From the NCBI GenBank assembly GCA_016758965.1, contig JAEPRB010000319.1:1-39337 (forward strand): 39,337 bases of DNA. Direction: 5' to 3'. The notes beneath the pieces were generated by a model. The model searched no databases. It saw only the letters and a list, made by a program, of their open reading frames with translations, and was not told the DNA's origin. The position numbers and the translations under genes are program-made. Positions 11,706-22,600 of this stretch are shown one piece after another (the first letter of the stretch is position 1; each line of letters begins with the position of its first letter). The DNA is from Circinella minor (lineage: Eukaryota > Mucoromycota > Mucoromycetes > Mucorales > Lichtheimiaceae).

Positions 11706-14700
11706 TTATGATTGTCCAGAAACAGGATAATGATCATTTACAAGCTTTGATAAAAGTGCAGGGTCAAGTCCAACAGTGAAACTATTTTGTTTTTCAGTTA
11801 CTGTTGGAATGAAAAAGAATCCAGCAACAAGAACAAGATAGCTCAAAATTAAAATTGCTCCTTTGAAGTAATTGGATTTGCCTTCTTGATAGGTATATGT
11901 TAACAAAAACACAGATAGAATAACTGCAATCACATCCCAATGAGGGAAAATGAGACTGAAGGTATAATTTGCCAATTCTTCTTTACCCCAATTATACCAT
12001 AAAGAAAATGCGACCATGGCTGGAATTTGTAATAAGCATACTTGTAATGCATATGCTGAACCGATTTCCATACTTATATACAAAATACATTATATAACGC
12101 AAAACGTGGATTTTAGTAAATGTATTCTTTCTCTTTCTCTTTATAAATTTAAATTTATATGTAGTACAGTAGTACCTGAGGACAATATTGCCATGAATCG
12201 AGAATCCAATAGCGTTGGTAAATTCAGTAATATTTGGCACCAAAGCAAATAATGTCAAACCCAAAAACTTTTCATCCAATTGCATATCTGCCATAATTAA
12301 ATCCACAGTATCAACCAAAATTTCCGCAATGATGGAATATAAAATAGTACAAGCAAATAATACGGTAAAACTCTTGGCTGTCGACCATTCTGGTGCATCA
12401 TGGCCTCCCACTTCTTCATCCTCATCCTCATCATCATCTTTAGCTTGAATAAATCCTGGAGGTGGGGGAGGAAGTGTAGCAGCACCATTACTATGACCGT
12501 TTCCGTTGTAAGGATTGTCAATAGCGGCTGGGCCATCTCCATTATGAATCGATATACTTGGATCTATTCGTAATCATATACATTAATCAGTCTTGTTTTT
12601 AAATAACCCTCTATGATAAAACAAGCTTCTTCGCTTATAAAGATATACCCATATTTATATGTAATATTTACATACCGCTTTGTGCTCTTCGTTTATGTTG
12701 AGAATCAATCTCATCATCATCTGTTAAACTAGATCCTTCTTGTTGCGCAGCGTTTTGTGTTTTAAGGTAAGATTGGAATACCTTTTGATAATAAGCAAGA
12801 TATGATTGTTGCTGTTGTGCTGCTGAATCTTGTGGTGTGGGACTTTTCCAAACGACATCGTTATGTGTGTGTAAACTAAACACTAGACCAATAATATATG
12901 CCTGTGGAGTATATAGTGCTTTAATTAGTTACATAGTATGTAGAGCTAAATCTAAAAAAAAGAATATGATTGTATACATACAGAAGGCAAAACAATGGCA
13001 CAAATCCACATAAATGGTTTGACACTATTTTGGTATACTGGATCATTGGCAGGTTCCAATTGATCATAGTGACACTGAGAGCATGCAAACCCATTATCAT
13101 CTCCAGGGCAACCAGAACATTTTAATTCAAACTATATGGATAAAAGAAAAATAGACGTTTCTTTGCTTGTTATTTTTTTTTGTGAAGAATAAAAAAATAA
13201 TAATACATTATTGAACTTACCGATCCAAACATTTGATAAAATAATGTAGGTGATAGAGCACCAATCAAAGCCATGATTAACATGGTTGAAGTGACACCCG
13301 CACTTTTTGCATTAAACTTCTGTTCCTTACGTTTAATACCACCACTGACCATTGAGCACCCGGGTAACAAAAGCACACCAACGAGAATACTTCCAATCAA
13401 ACTTCCTTCTACAAGAGCACTCTTGCCACCCATCAATGCAATAGCATATAGGATAATTTCAATAATACTACCAAATGTTGCATTGATTACCGAACCGACA
13501 GCCATGGAAGTTTGTGCCGATACGGAACTAATACCCATACCAATAAAATACGACAATGGGATGACAGAGCCCAATGATAACGCGAAAATCATCATAGGCG
13601 AAGCAATAAAAGAATCAGGGAAATGGTGATGAATCACATATTCGTCGAAAATAACAAATAGAACGAGGGAGATCAAATTGATAAAAATAATATTGACACC
13701 TTCATAAGTGTATTTGTAATATTGGAAACCAATGGCTTGGTATGTGCAAAGTAAAATAACGGTTGGTTTTCCACTAGGATGAACACCTGTTGGGCTTGAA
13801 TGGAAACGTAATGTGAGTGGATGTTGCATCAAATGTCGCACTAGTTTGTAATTGAGTTTTGCCATGGGGATAGTAATAACACACATCCAGCATACTGTTG
13901 AAGCGACAAATAAAAGTGGTCCTAGATATATACAACTTGAATAATTATCTTCTTTTTTTGCTAGTACTCTCTGTCCCCACAAAGCTCTACATTATTACCA
14001 TCATAGCACACGTATACATACATACAGACTCACCCACACACTCATGTACACATATAAATAGACAAACAGGGGTGATATCAATATTTACCAATAAGTGTCA
14101 AGTAGAATAAGTAATAAATCCATCCTGTTGGACCGCTCATAGCAACATGTACAATCCATTCTTTCCATGTCTGTTTTCGTTTGGTGTGCTTTGGGATAAG
14201 CATTTCAGCTTCTTCATCATGTTCTTCTAAATCTTCGACAACAACTCGTTCAACATAACGACCGAAAGGCCATAACAAATAAAACGACAGCCCACTCATG
14301 ACCATCCAATATTTTCGACCGTGAGGCGGTACAAGACGTAGCAACACCGCAATAATAAGCATCACTAAGGCCAGCCACCAGCCAAATACTAATGTCCATA
14401 AAATATTGCCCGGATTCAAAAATAGGTGCTTGGATGAAGATGGGTATAAATGTAACGCATGATTGGCTCTACGTACAACAGAACGTGATTTACGGTATAA
14501 TGCAGGTTTCCATATCGGCATACCAAAAGGATGGTCGCGATTCATGGCCTAAATAATTTTAATAAATACCATATACTATCTTACATAAAGAAAGAAACAA
14601 AAAAGTGAAAAAAAGCATCTATTACCTCTTGTTTGTCTTTTAATGTCACTTCATGGTCCAATGCAGTGAATGATACACCTTCACGATAAGAAGGCCGGCG

Positions 14701-15057
14701 TGTCCTTTTACCATGACTATGGTGCTGTGTACGAGACCCAAGGCTTGCCAAATCTTCGTTGTTGTTAGTGCTTTCTGGTTCCTCATTGTCATCGTCGTTG
14801 TCGTTGTCACTGCCATTATCTTCGCTACCTTCACCACCACTACTGGCACCGTTGTCGCTGAAATTGTCATGACGATGACGATGACGACGACTTTGATTAC
14901 GTTTTAGGGTGGATCGTCTTTTAAGAGTAGACTTTTTGCGGCGTGCACTAGAACCAGCTTCTGTAGAACCATACTGGCTTTTATGAGAAGAGCTTGATGA
15001 AAGTCTTCGTTGACTACTCGATCGACTGGGTGGTCTTCTATCTTCTGAAGAATCCAT
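11706..15057 (-). CDS. Vnx1-like vacuolar monovalent cation/H+ antiporter
   Basis: CaCA-superfamily exchanger, closest in layout to yeast Vnx1 (vacuolar Na+/K+ for H+). Exons 15057-14626, 14548-14089, 13921-13221, 13131-12982, 12901-12676, 12563-12176 and 12072-11706 join in phase to give 907 aa, about the length I recall for Vnx1. Residues 1-144 are a Ser/Arg-rich cytosolic tail with an acidic Asp/Asn run. HPFGMPIWKPALYRKSRSV follows, then membrane helices from about 195. The two exchanger repeats are visible as GSVINATFGSIIEIILYA and as VPNITEFTNAIGFSIHGN continuing into IVLSMEIGSAY. Between them lie a Cys-rich segment (C536, C539, C548, C551) and a long hydrophilic loop with poly-Gln, poly-Pro and an acidic DDDEDEDEE run. 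The exchanger repeats identify a cation exchanger with confidence; Na+/K+ rather than Ca2+ specificity is inferred from similarity to Vnx1. Confidence 0.88.
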
Positions 15058-16330
15058 CCGAGTTCAGCAGTTATTATTTATTTTTTGAGGAAAAAAAAAA
15101 GAAGATAGCAAAAAAAAAAAAGGTACCCTAAAATCTAATGTCAATGCGGGCAAAACGGGCGTAAAAAAAAGTTATGTGATATGATGGCGGAGATAGCTAT
15201 TTACTGCGTTTTTATTTGCTCAGCGCGGAAGCTCCGTTCCGTCGTTGGAAAAAGAAGAAACGCGGAACCATGGATCTTATTCGCTTTTTAACTTTACTAT
15301 TTCGTATAAATATATTTGAGGTGATGACCACCTTGTGTGTGTAGTTTTTTTTAAGTAAGAAAAAATGTTATTACTAATATTTAGTTTTATAATTTTTCTG
15401 TCTCAAAAAATTGAATAGAATTTTTAAATAATCAAAGGGAAAAAAAATTAAAGGAACGCCTGACGACAGCTGATGTCTCTTCTTTTTTCTGTAATTTTGG
15501 CAAATGCTACAACTAGGAACTGGTGATTTAGATCAATTTTCCGTTTATGCTAATGTAGATTACACAATGCTTTATCCTTCCCATAACGTGACTTTCTGTC
15601 ATAGTTTTATCATTATGATAAATCAAGCAATATTCCTTCGTAATACTTAAAGATGGTACTGCTACTTTTATTATAGCAAATATTTGTAAATTCAACTGAT
15701 ATAGATTGAAAGTACGAAACACTTTATAGTTTTTCGGATAATAGCAAGAGTGAAAAGACGCTAATGCAACATGACAACTTTTTTTTTCTCCAAAAAATTA
15801 ATCGACATGGTTTTGCATAATAACGATAAATATGATATACTCCGATATTCACTGTGCTTTTTTCTCTTTAGCCTTCGTTAATATATATACTGAACTATTT
15901 AACCTAACTTTTAAAGTATATAATGTAGAAGGATGAATTAACAAGAAAAGATTAAAATCATAAAACAGAGCGATACCTATTATAGTGGTACAGAAAGTCA
16001 TTCATTGTACGACAATAACATAGGGATGAGCTAAAAAAGAACATTTTTTTCTTCACGTTTGTTGATCCATTTTAAATTCGACTTACAAAAATTTGCTTTC
16101 TTTTAGAGAACACACTCGATCCGCTTCCACGGGGTACAAATCATTTCCAGTTAGACAATTTTGATATTGTATTGCAAAATAAAAAATAAAGAATGATCAA
16201 CTGTACTTAATCCATCTACGTAACCAAACACTCACAAACTATCGATGGTGTGTTCTCACATTTCGAAGTGTCCATGACGCTAGAGCAGTCTCTCTATGTT
16301 TTCCGTTTCATGTTTCTCTTAGTTTTTCTA
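15058..16330. other. Promoter side of the antiporter gene and gene-free spacer
   Basis: No gene. The 200 bp next to the antiporter start contain A/T homopolymers and then an unusually GC-rich patch (about 15140-15280) with CGGAA/TTCCG arms at 15226-15241 and two CGCGGAA copies (15224-15230 and about 15260). This is likely the upstream regulatory region of the minus-strand antiporter, though no factor can be named. The rest, up to the transposon, is plain AT-rich DNA. Confidence 0.45.
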
Positions 16331-16406
16331 CAGTGAGTATTCGCTAAACCGGTACCCAATATATGTGAGGATTGGTACCGGTTTAGCGAATTACCGGTTT
16401 AACGAA
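16331..16406. repeat. Left terminal inverted repeat plus iterated 15-bp units
   Basis: Contains three copies of the unit TACCGGTTTARCGAA: an inverted one inside the terminal repeat (16340-16354), then direct ones at 16376-16390 and 16392-16406. The first two form a perfect 15-bp hairpin arm pair with a 21-nt loop. These are probable transposase binding sites. Confidence 0.85.
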
Positions 16407-16584
16407 TTGAAACTCAGTCGATAGTAGTATGTAGAATATACTGGACGAATAACTATAATTAAATTAAGCTATATTATATAAAAAAAGATGACATTTTGTT
16501 TAATAAAGATCGTTTTTATTCTTTTATTTTATTCTTACTTTACTGTATTCAATTATCTACTATTAATTATTATCAACAATAGGC

Positions 16585-17314
16585 AAAGAATCTGCATTGA
16601 CAAACCGCCAAAAACTTGCTATTTGTTTGAGAAAGCAAAGAGAAAAAATAACTCAATCTGGACTTGCTCGATGGGCTAAAGACGAATTTAAGCTGGATAA
16701 ATTACCTGGTCAACAAACTATAAGTGATATTTTGAGGAAAGAAGAAGAATATATGACAATGACTGAACACCGTCTTAATGCCAAGAAAAATTCGAGAACC
16801 TGCACTCCTAGAACTTAAATTGTTACTTCCTCAGTACGTTACTGATATGGCTAATGCAAGCCAACCTATCTCCATGGCGAGCATTATTCACCAAGTCAAA
16901 ATCTAGTGTAGGCGTCGCCAGCTTGAAGTACCAGAGGATTTCCAGTTTTCCAATGGCTGGTTAACTAAGTTTATGAGGCGATATGGTTTTAAATCTCGTC
17001 GTATCCATGGTGAATCTGGAGAGGTGGAGGTTAATGCTGATAACATTCAAGACAAATTCAATGCTGTGAAAGCGAAGATTTCTGAGTTTCCACCTGAACG
17101 CATCTATAATATTAATGAGACAGGGTTCTTTTATAAGCAAGTAGAAGAAAGTCTCCGTATCAAATTGGCGGAAAAAAGGCACTGCTACTAGCAATTTGTT
17201 GACAGACTTTCCCTAGATGACAAGGACGATCTGGATATTTTTTACTTGGTGCGAAAAAAAATTAAGCTTCTAGAAGAAACAAAGGAAAGAGCTGAGATGA
17301 CATATAAGCACTGA
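16585..17314 (+). pseudogene. Broken CENP-B/pogo-type transposase
   Basis: Three reading-frame pieces form a transposase remnant. First, a CENP-B N-terminal-type helix-turn-helix starting LTNRQKLAICLRKQREK (about 16597-16790). An extra A in an A-run near 16786-16790 then shifts the frame. The second piece (about 16790-17191) carries an in-frame TAG at 16904-16906 and the second DNA-binding domain (FSNGWLTKFMRRYGFKSRR). It reaches the start of the DDE domain as YNINETGFFYK, where relatives have YNxDETG, so the first catalytic Asp is Asn. After about 17160 the similarity breaks and most of the catalytic domain is absent. The last piece (17192-17314) is a hydrophilic C-terminal tail. No valid start codon lies ahead of the first piece. 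It is inactive by several independent lesions. Confidence 0.85.
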
Positions 17315-17473
17315 TTTTACCAATTAAATCTAATAATAACAATAAAAATGGTATCCGATTTGATCACAGAACCAATAAAAAAATTAATATTATTTATATA
17401 AACACACACATATATATATATAAGGAAAAAAGACTAATATAACTCCAGTAAATATTTGGAAAGATTCACCGGA

Positions 17474-17587
17474 TACCGGTTTAGGGAATCACCGGTATTT
17501 TACTAAGTATATAAAAAATAATTGAGAGACACCACCGGTTTAGCGAAATACCGGTTTAACGAATACCGGTTTAGCGAATACTCACTG
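17474..17587. repeat. Right terminal inverted repeat plus iterated 15-bp units
   Basis: Contains four copies of the 15-bp unit on the plus strand: 17474-17488 (one mismatch), 17533-17547 (first base C), 17549-17563 (A for G at one position) and 17564-17578 inside the terminal repeat. The last three are almost head-to-tail with no or one base between them. Probable transposase binding sites. Confidence 0.85.
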
Positions 17588-17589
17588 TA

Positions 17590-19604
17590 GTTTGCCATAA
17601 TCATATTTTTTTTCTGAGCCTGAAGCAATATCTTTGAAAACACTATTGTTTTTTATTTTGTGCTCTTGACAACCACATCAAATTAAAAACTTATACAAAG
17701 ATTCCATTATTATAATTAAATAATTATTCTTGGATTGCTGTATCTAGTTGACTTTTGTGTCTCCATGCGACGACAGCTAGTCGATTAAACTAAGATCAGA
17801 TAAAACTGAAAGCCGTTCCTGAATCGCACCTTAAAGGATATCCATTCTATCGTGCTTGGTCATAATAAAGTTCCGTTTTCTCATCCATCGGACGATTATC
17901 AGCTCTTCATTTTCTTATTTTTCATTAATTTCTCACCTTTTATCAATAATTTAATTTGGAGGAGATCAGCATCCCGTCTCTGCCACATAAAGTATTCCAT
18001 CATAAATATATCTTTATCCACCATCAGCTATAAGTACAATGATCCACTCTTGGCATTTTTTATCAAATTGTTTCGACAATCATACTATGTATAATAATGT
18101 CTACAATCACATCAGCATATGCATAGTAAAGGCTCAGTGATCCTAGTTCCAAACTATAATTCGAATATCTTCAGCTGTTCAAAACAACGCTACATCGATA
18201 TCTGTAGGTAATTGAACAAATAAACAGTAGATAACGACTACTACAATAAATATAATTAGCTGTGCAGCAATTTTTCATTGTTAAATCTGAAAGTTCTTCT
18301 TCGTTATGAAGAAGATGAGCTACAGCCAAATTAGCAAGACTGAAAAATAAAAAAAAAGTATAAACAATTATAAAGAAAAATATTCTGGGCTACTAAACCT
18401 GTATCCAGCCTTGCTCGATGATATGTATAGGTGAACAACCCCATATAAACTTTCGTTATTGTATTCGCTTTGAAGCATATAACAAAGTGGGAGATGATTT
18501 GCATTGAGTGTATGTAGCACATAAAAAAATGCCAATGTTTTTCTTCTTGAATATATGAATATCTTTTTCATGCCATACTGTATGATTATATATAATATAA
18601 TAATAAAAAGTAATAATCTAAGAAAAAAAAAGAAAAGTGATCAATTTATTTGCTGTATATAATTCTTTATAAATGTTTCTCGCTTTAGGAGTAAACTGTT
18701 TTTGACCCCCTTTTGTCCGTTTCAGCTTTTGGATTACAAACACAGTACGTACTTGTATCTCTAATTATAATATTCTGGAAAACTTTACAGCTTGTTACTT
18801 TTGTTAATAATATAGCTACATTTTTTATCTTTCTCTTTTTTTGATATATTAAGTGAAGGGAGTTTAAAGATTGACAGGGAGAGAAGAACTATTTGGATGA
18901 CCAGTTTTGACTTATCAAATATATAAAAGAAAGTTTATATCATTGAAAATCAACCTATGTAGCCACCCACAAAACTATTTTCAAACTGACGGATCAGAAA
19001 GAAAAAAAAAATGCTGCCACAATTGTTGCTGCTTTTGAAGAGAAAGAGAGCAAATACGTAGTATATTTATATACTCCTTCTCCTAAATAGTATGTTCCCC
19101 TTGATCTTTTTTATTGGCAAATCAAAAAGATATAGTATAATAAAAGGTAGTGATATGATTTAAAAATATAAACCACTAAAAAATGAATAAGTAATTTCAT
19201 TACTGTTACTGTAAATATATGTTTTAACTTGAAAAGGATCAAAAAATATCGTCGAGGGGTTGTCTAGTTACTGCGCTGTCGATAGAAATTTATTATAGAC
19301 ATTTATATACATAGAGAAAGGATGTGTGTATAAGAAGTACTCCTTGGACTGAGACATATTTTATAAATACATTATCTTTTTTTTTCTCTTCCCGAACCCC
19401 TTTGTCTCCTATTTTCAAATCCGTTTGCTACAAACATATCCATCAACTCACGTTCCCTTTTTTTTGTTTCTAACCTTTTTCTTTATTTCTTTTCACTATT
19501 TTTTTTTCTTTTCATTTTAAAGTTTTTTTTCTCGTTTCCTTTTTGTAATATAATATTTATTATACAAGAATATATACAATTATTGTCGTAAGTATCAGTA
19601 AAAT
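17590..19604. other. Gene-free interval upstream of the chitin synthase
   Basis: About 2 kb without a supported gene; open frames at 17852-18094 and 18331-18571 show no motif. From about 19370 to 19540 the plus strand becomes a strong T/C tract, as expected for the promoter and leader of the chitin synthase gene that starts at 19605. Confidence 0.5.
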
Positions 19605-22600
19605 ATGGCAACAGTAACAAACGATTTAGCTCGACTATCCGATGATACAAACAAAACCAATAATAGCAACAGCAATGAAAAAGAATATATTCAAAAAGTG
19701 CACCAGGTATTACAATCACGTTTCAACCAAGATAAACCATATACACAGCTCGGTCATCATCGCTTAGTTATTGTCAATCCATACAAGCAGCTCGAATTAT
19801 TAAACGATACTGCACTTCAACATCATGCTGAGCAAGGATATAAAAATTTGACAGGTGGACTACACAATCCAACAGTTGTACCAAATAATGATCCACATGT
19901 TTATGAATTTGCAACTCGCGCCTATTATATTATGCGTCGACGAGTCGATGATGTTGGTATCATCTTAAGGTATGCTACTCTGTGAACCTTAGAACACGTT
20001 CTTTTTCATTTATGTGGTGATAATAATAATCCTTGAACTAACACTTCCCCCCACCCCAAAATAAAATAATCTTGACCACTCCCTATATATGATACGCCTT
20101 CATATTTTTTTTTTCATATTTCATCATGTATTTTTTTTTAATCATAGCGGGTTAACTGGTTCAGGCAAATCAACAACGCATCATCACTTATTGAACGAAT
20201 TGCTTTATCTATCAGCACAATCTCGACGAGAAACCAAGCTACAACAATATGTTCTTAGTGCACAGACTATCATAGATGCCTTTAGTACAGCAGCGACACC
20301 TGATAATGCGAATGCCTCACACCTACATCAATTTCAAACTCTGTATTTTAATGAACGTGGTCGTATCCAAGGTTTTCATACAGCTGTTTATTTGCTTGAC
20401 AAATTTCGTGTCACAACAAGTGAAAGCGGACAAGCCAACTACAGCATTTTTTACCAACTATTGGCTGGTACCAGTGCACAAGAAAAAGCAGCCTTGCATA
20501 TTAATCATACTCCCGACCATTTTGTTTACCTCAAAGATCCCCAAGGTCATCAACATCGTAATGCATATACATGGTCAACTTCACTTGCAGCTCGTGATGA
20601 AGTTGCCTTTTCTGATTTCAAAGCTGCTTTAAAAACATGTGGATTCAAGACTAAAACGATTGCTCAAATTTGTCAACTACTTGGTGCTATTTTACATCTT
20701 GGTAATATTCAGTTTGTCGGTAACAACCAATCGTGTAAAATTAAAAATAAGGAAACATTATCACTTGTGGCAGCCGCATTGGGTGTAGCAACAAGCAAGC
20801 TGGAAGCAACATTAACACATAAGCTCAAGTTGTTGGGTAAAGAGTTTTGTACAGCGTTTCTCACAGCAAGTGGAGCTATGATACAACGTGATGCGTTGGC
20901 ACGTTCACTATATACAATATTAGTGCTTTGGGTTGTTGATGTTCTTAACCAGCATCATCCAGAAACAAGTGATCAATGTATTAGTATCTTGGACCCTGCA
21001 AATGGTATTAATATAAGCCAAGAACAGAATTCGGCTGGATTTATTGACTTGTGTTCTCATTTTTGTGCCGAGCGAATTCATCAATTCATTATCACCAAAC
21101 CACATCTTATGGATGCACCACCTCCTTCAGCTTCATCATTATCAGTTTACTTGGGAAATCAAGGCCTTGTTTCGCTGTTAGATCGTGAATCAGCACGTCT
21201 ACAAACGTATGCCCTAGATGCGACGGATACTAATTTTCTCTCGTTACTATTGAAGAAGCAACAATCGCATATCGTCAGCAAACGACCTCAGACATTTGCA
21301 ATTCAACATTTTACCGGGCAAGTGGATTATACAGTAGATGGTTTACTCGAAAGTAATAATGACGCAGTGTCACCCGATTTCATTCTTCTGTTCCGTTATA
21401 GTTGCACAAATGCATTTTTGCACGAATTATTTGAAAGTTCTGTTCTAGTAACAGAAATGCATCCACGTGACGAACGTACTATAATTAAAGCACAGTTACC
21501 AGCACGTCCTAAAAATGGGCAATGGCGACCAACGGATTTTATTGACAAAGACAATGACAAGAACAGCATGATGACTGTATTAAATCAAACAGTTCACAGC
21601 ATGGATACACTTATCGATCGTTTAAAACAAATGCAATTATTCGAAATCGTCCACATTCGACCCAACGACCAACAAAAGCCAGATATATTCGACCCAACTG
21701 TTGTCCAGTCCCAATTGATTGCCTACAAGATTGGGGATCGTGCCAAATTGGATCCCATGTACAGTTACGAGTTTGCCGACTTTTTATCTCGTTATAATTA
21801 CTTGCTGAGCATGCTGCCATTTGATAACGAGAGCCAAGAGGATGAACGTACCAAGATTATCAAGTTAATTCATGTAATGCAATGGACGAATATTCAAGTA
21901 GATGTTGGTGGAACGTGTATTTGGATTGCATTTGATGTCTGGCGTGATTTGGAAAATCATTTACGGGTGCTGGAAAAGGAACAACGTATTCGTGAGCGTG
22001 AAGAGCGAATTGCTGCCGCAATTGAAGCAGAAAATGAAGCAGCACGACTGGCAGCGGAAGAAGCAGAAGCCGCGGCGGCCGCTGCTGCAGCAGCTGCAGC
22101 AGTAGCAGAAAATGAGGAAGGATCTGATCTAGATCAAAATCCGTTCGGTGACCCAGACCATGATCGCGCATCAGATATGTATACCACTGACAATGATTTC
22201 TATGATGATCGAACTGAAGTGGGTGATCAATATGGTAGCGATATCATGGGAAAGCATAGTGGTAGCCAATCGGGAGAAGATGAGGATATGGGTGGCTATA
22301 TGGACTTGTAAGTGTTCTTTTATATATATTCTAGAAAGCTATATGATCACATTTAATTATTAACGCTATTTGTTATTTTTTCCTCTTCACTAGATATGGA
22401 CCTAATATGGATATGAGCAAGATGGTGGAGGATTATAGTGTACAACAAGAAGAATTAATTGAAGAAGTTCCAATTACACCCATTCGTCAATGGTGGGCGC
22501 GATTTGTATGGTTTTGTACTTGGTGGATCCCATCTTTTTCGCTTCAATATATTGGCAAGATGGATCGTCAAGATGTTCGAATGGCATGGCGTGAAAAAGT

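Larger units (their letters stand above)
16331..17587. mobile_element. Decayed pogo/Tigger-type (Tc1-mariner superfamily) DNA transposon
   Basis: A 1257-bp element with 24-bp perfect terminal inverted repeats starting CAGTGAGTATTCG (16331-16354 and 17564-17587), flanked on both sides by TA (16329-16330 and 17588-17589). TA duplication and CAGT ends are characteristic of pogo/Tigger elements. The interior encodes pieces of a CENP-B-like transposase and is too short for a full one, so most of the DDE domain is missing. Extra copies of the end sequence are iterated inside both ends. It cannot move by itself. It could have been mobilised by a related full-length copy elsewhere in the genome. Confidence 0.92.

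Noticed and set aside
12215..12542. Open frames on both strands rich in Ser or Met
   Set aside because: Shadow frames of antiporter exon 6.
15214..15221. TTTGCTCA as a Mac1-type copper response element before the antiporter
   Set aside because: Single copy; the heptamer or its complement appears in several unrelated places in this AT-rich window.
21860..22171. Leu-rich minus-strand frame
   Set aside because: Antisense of the Glu/Ala-rich helical stretch of the chitin synthase.
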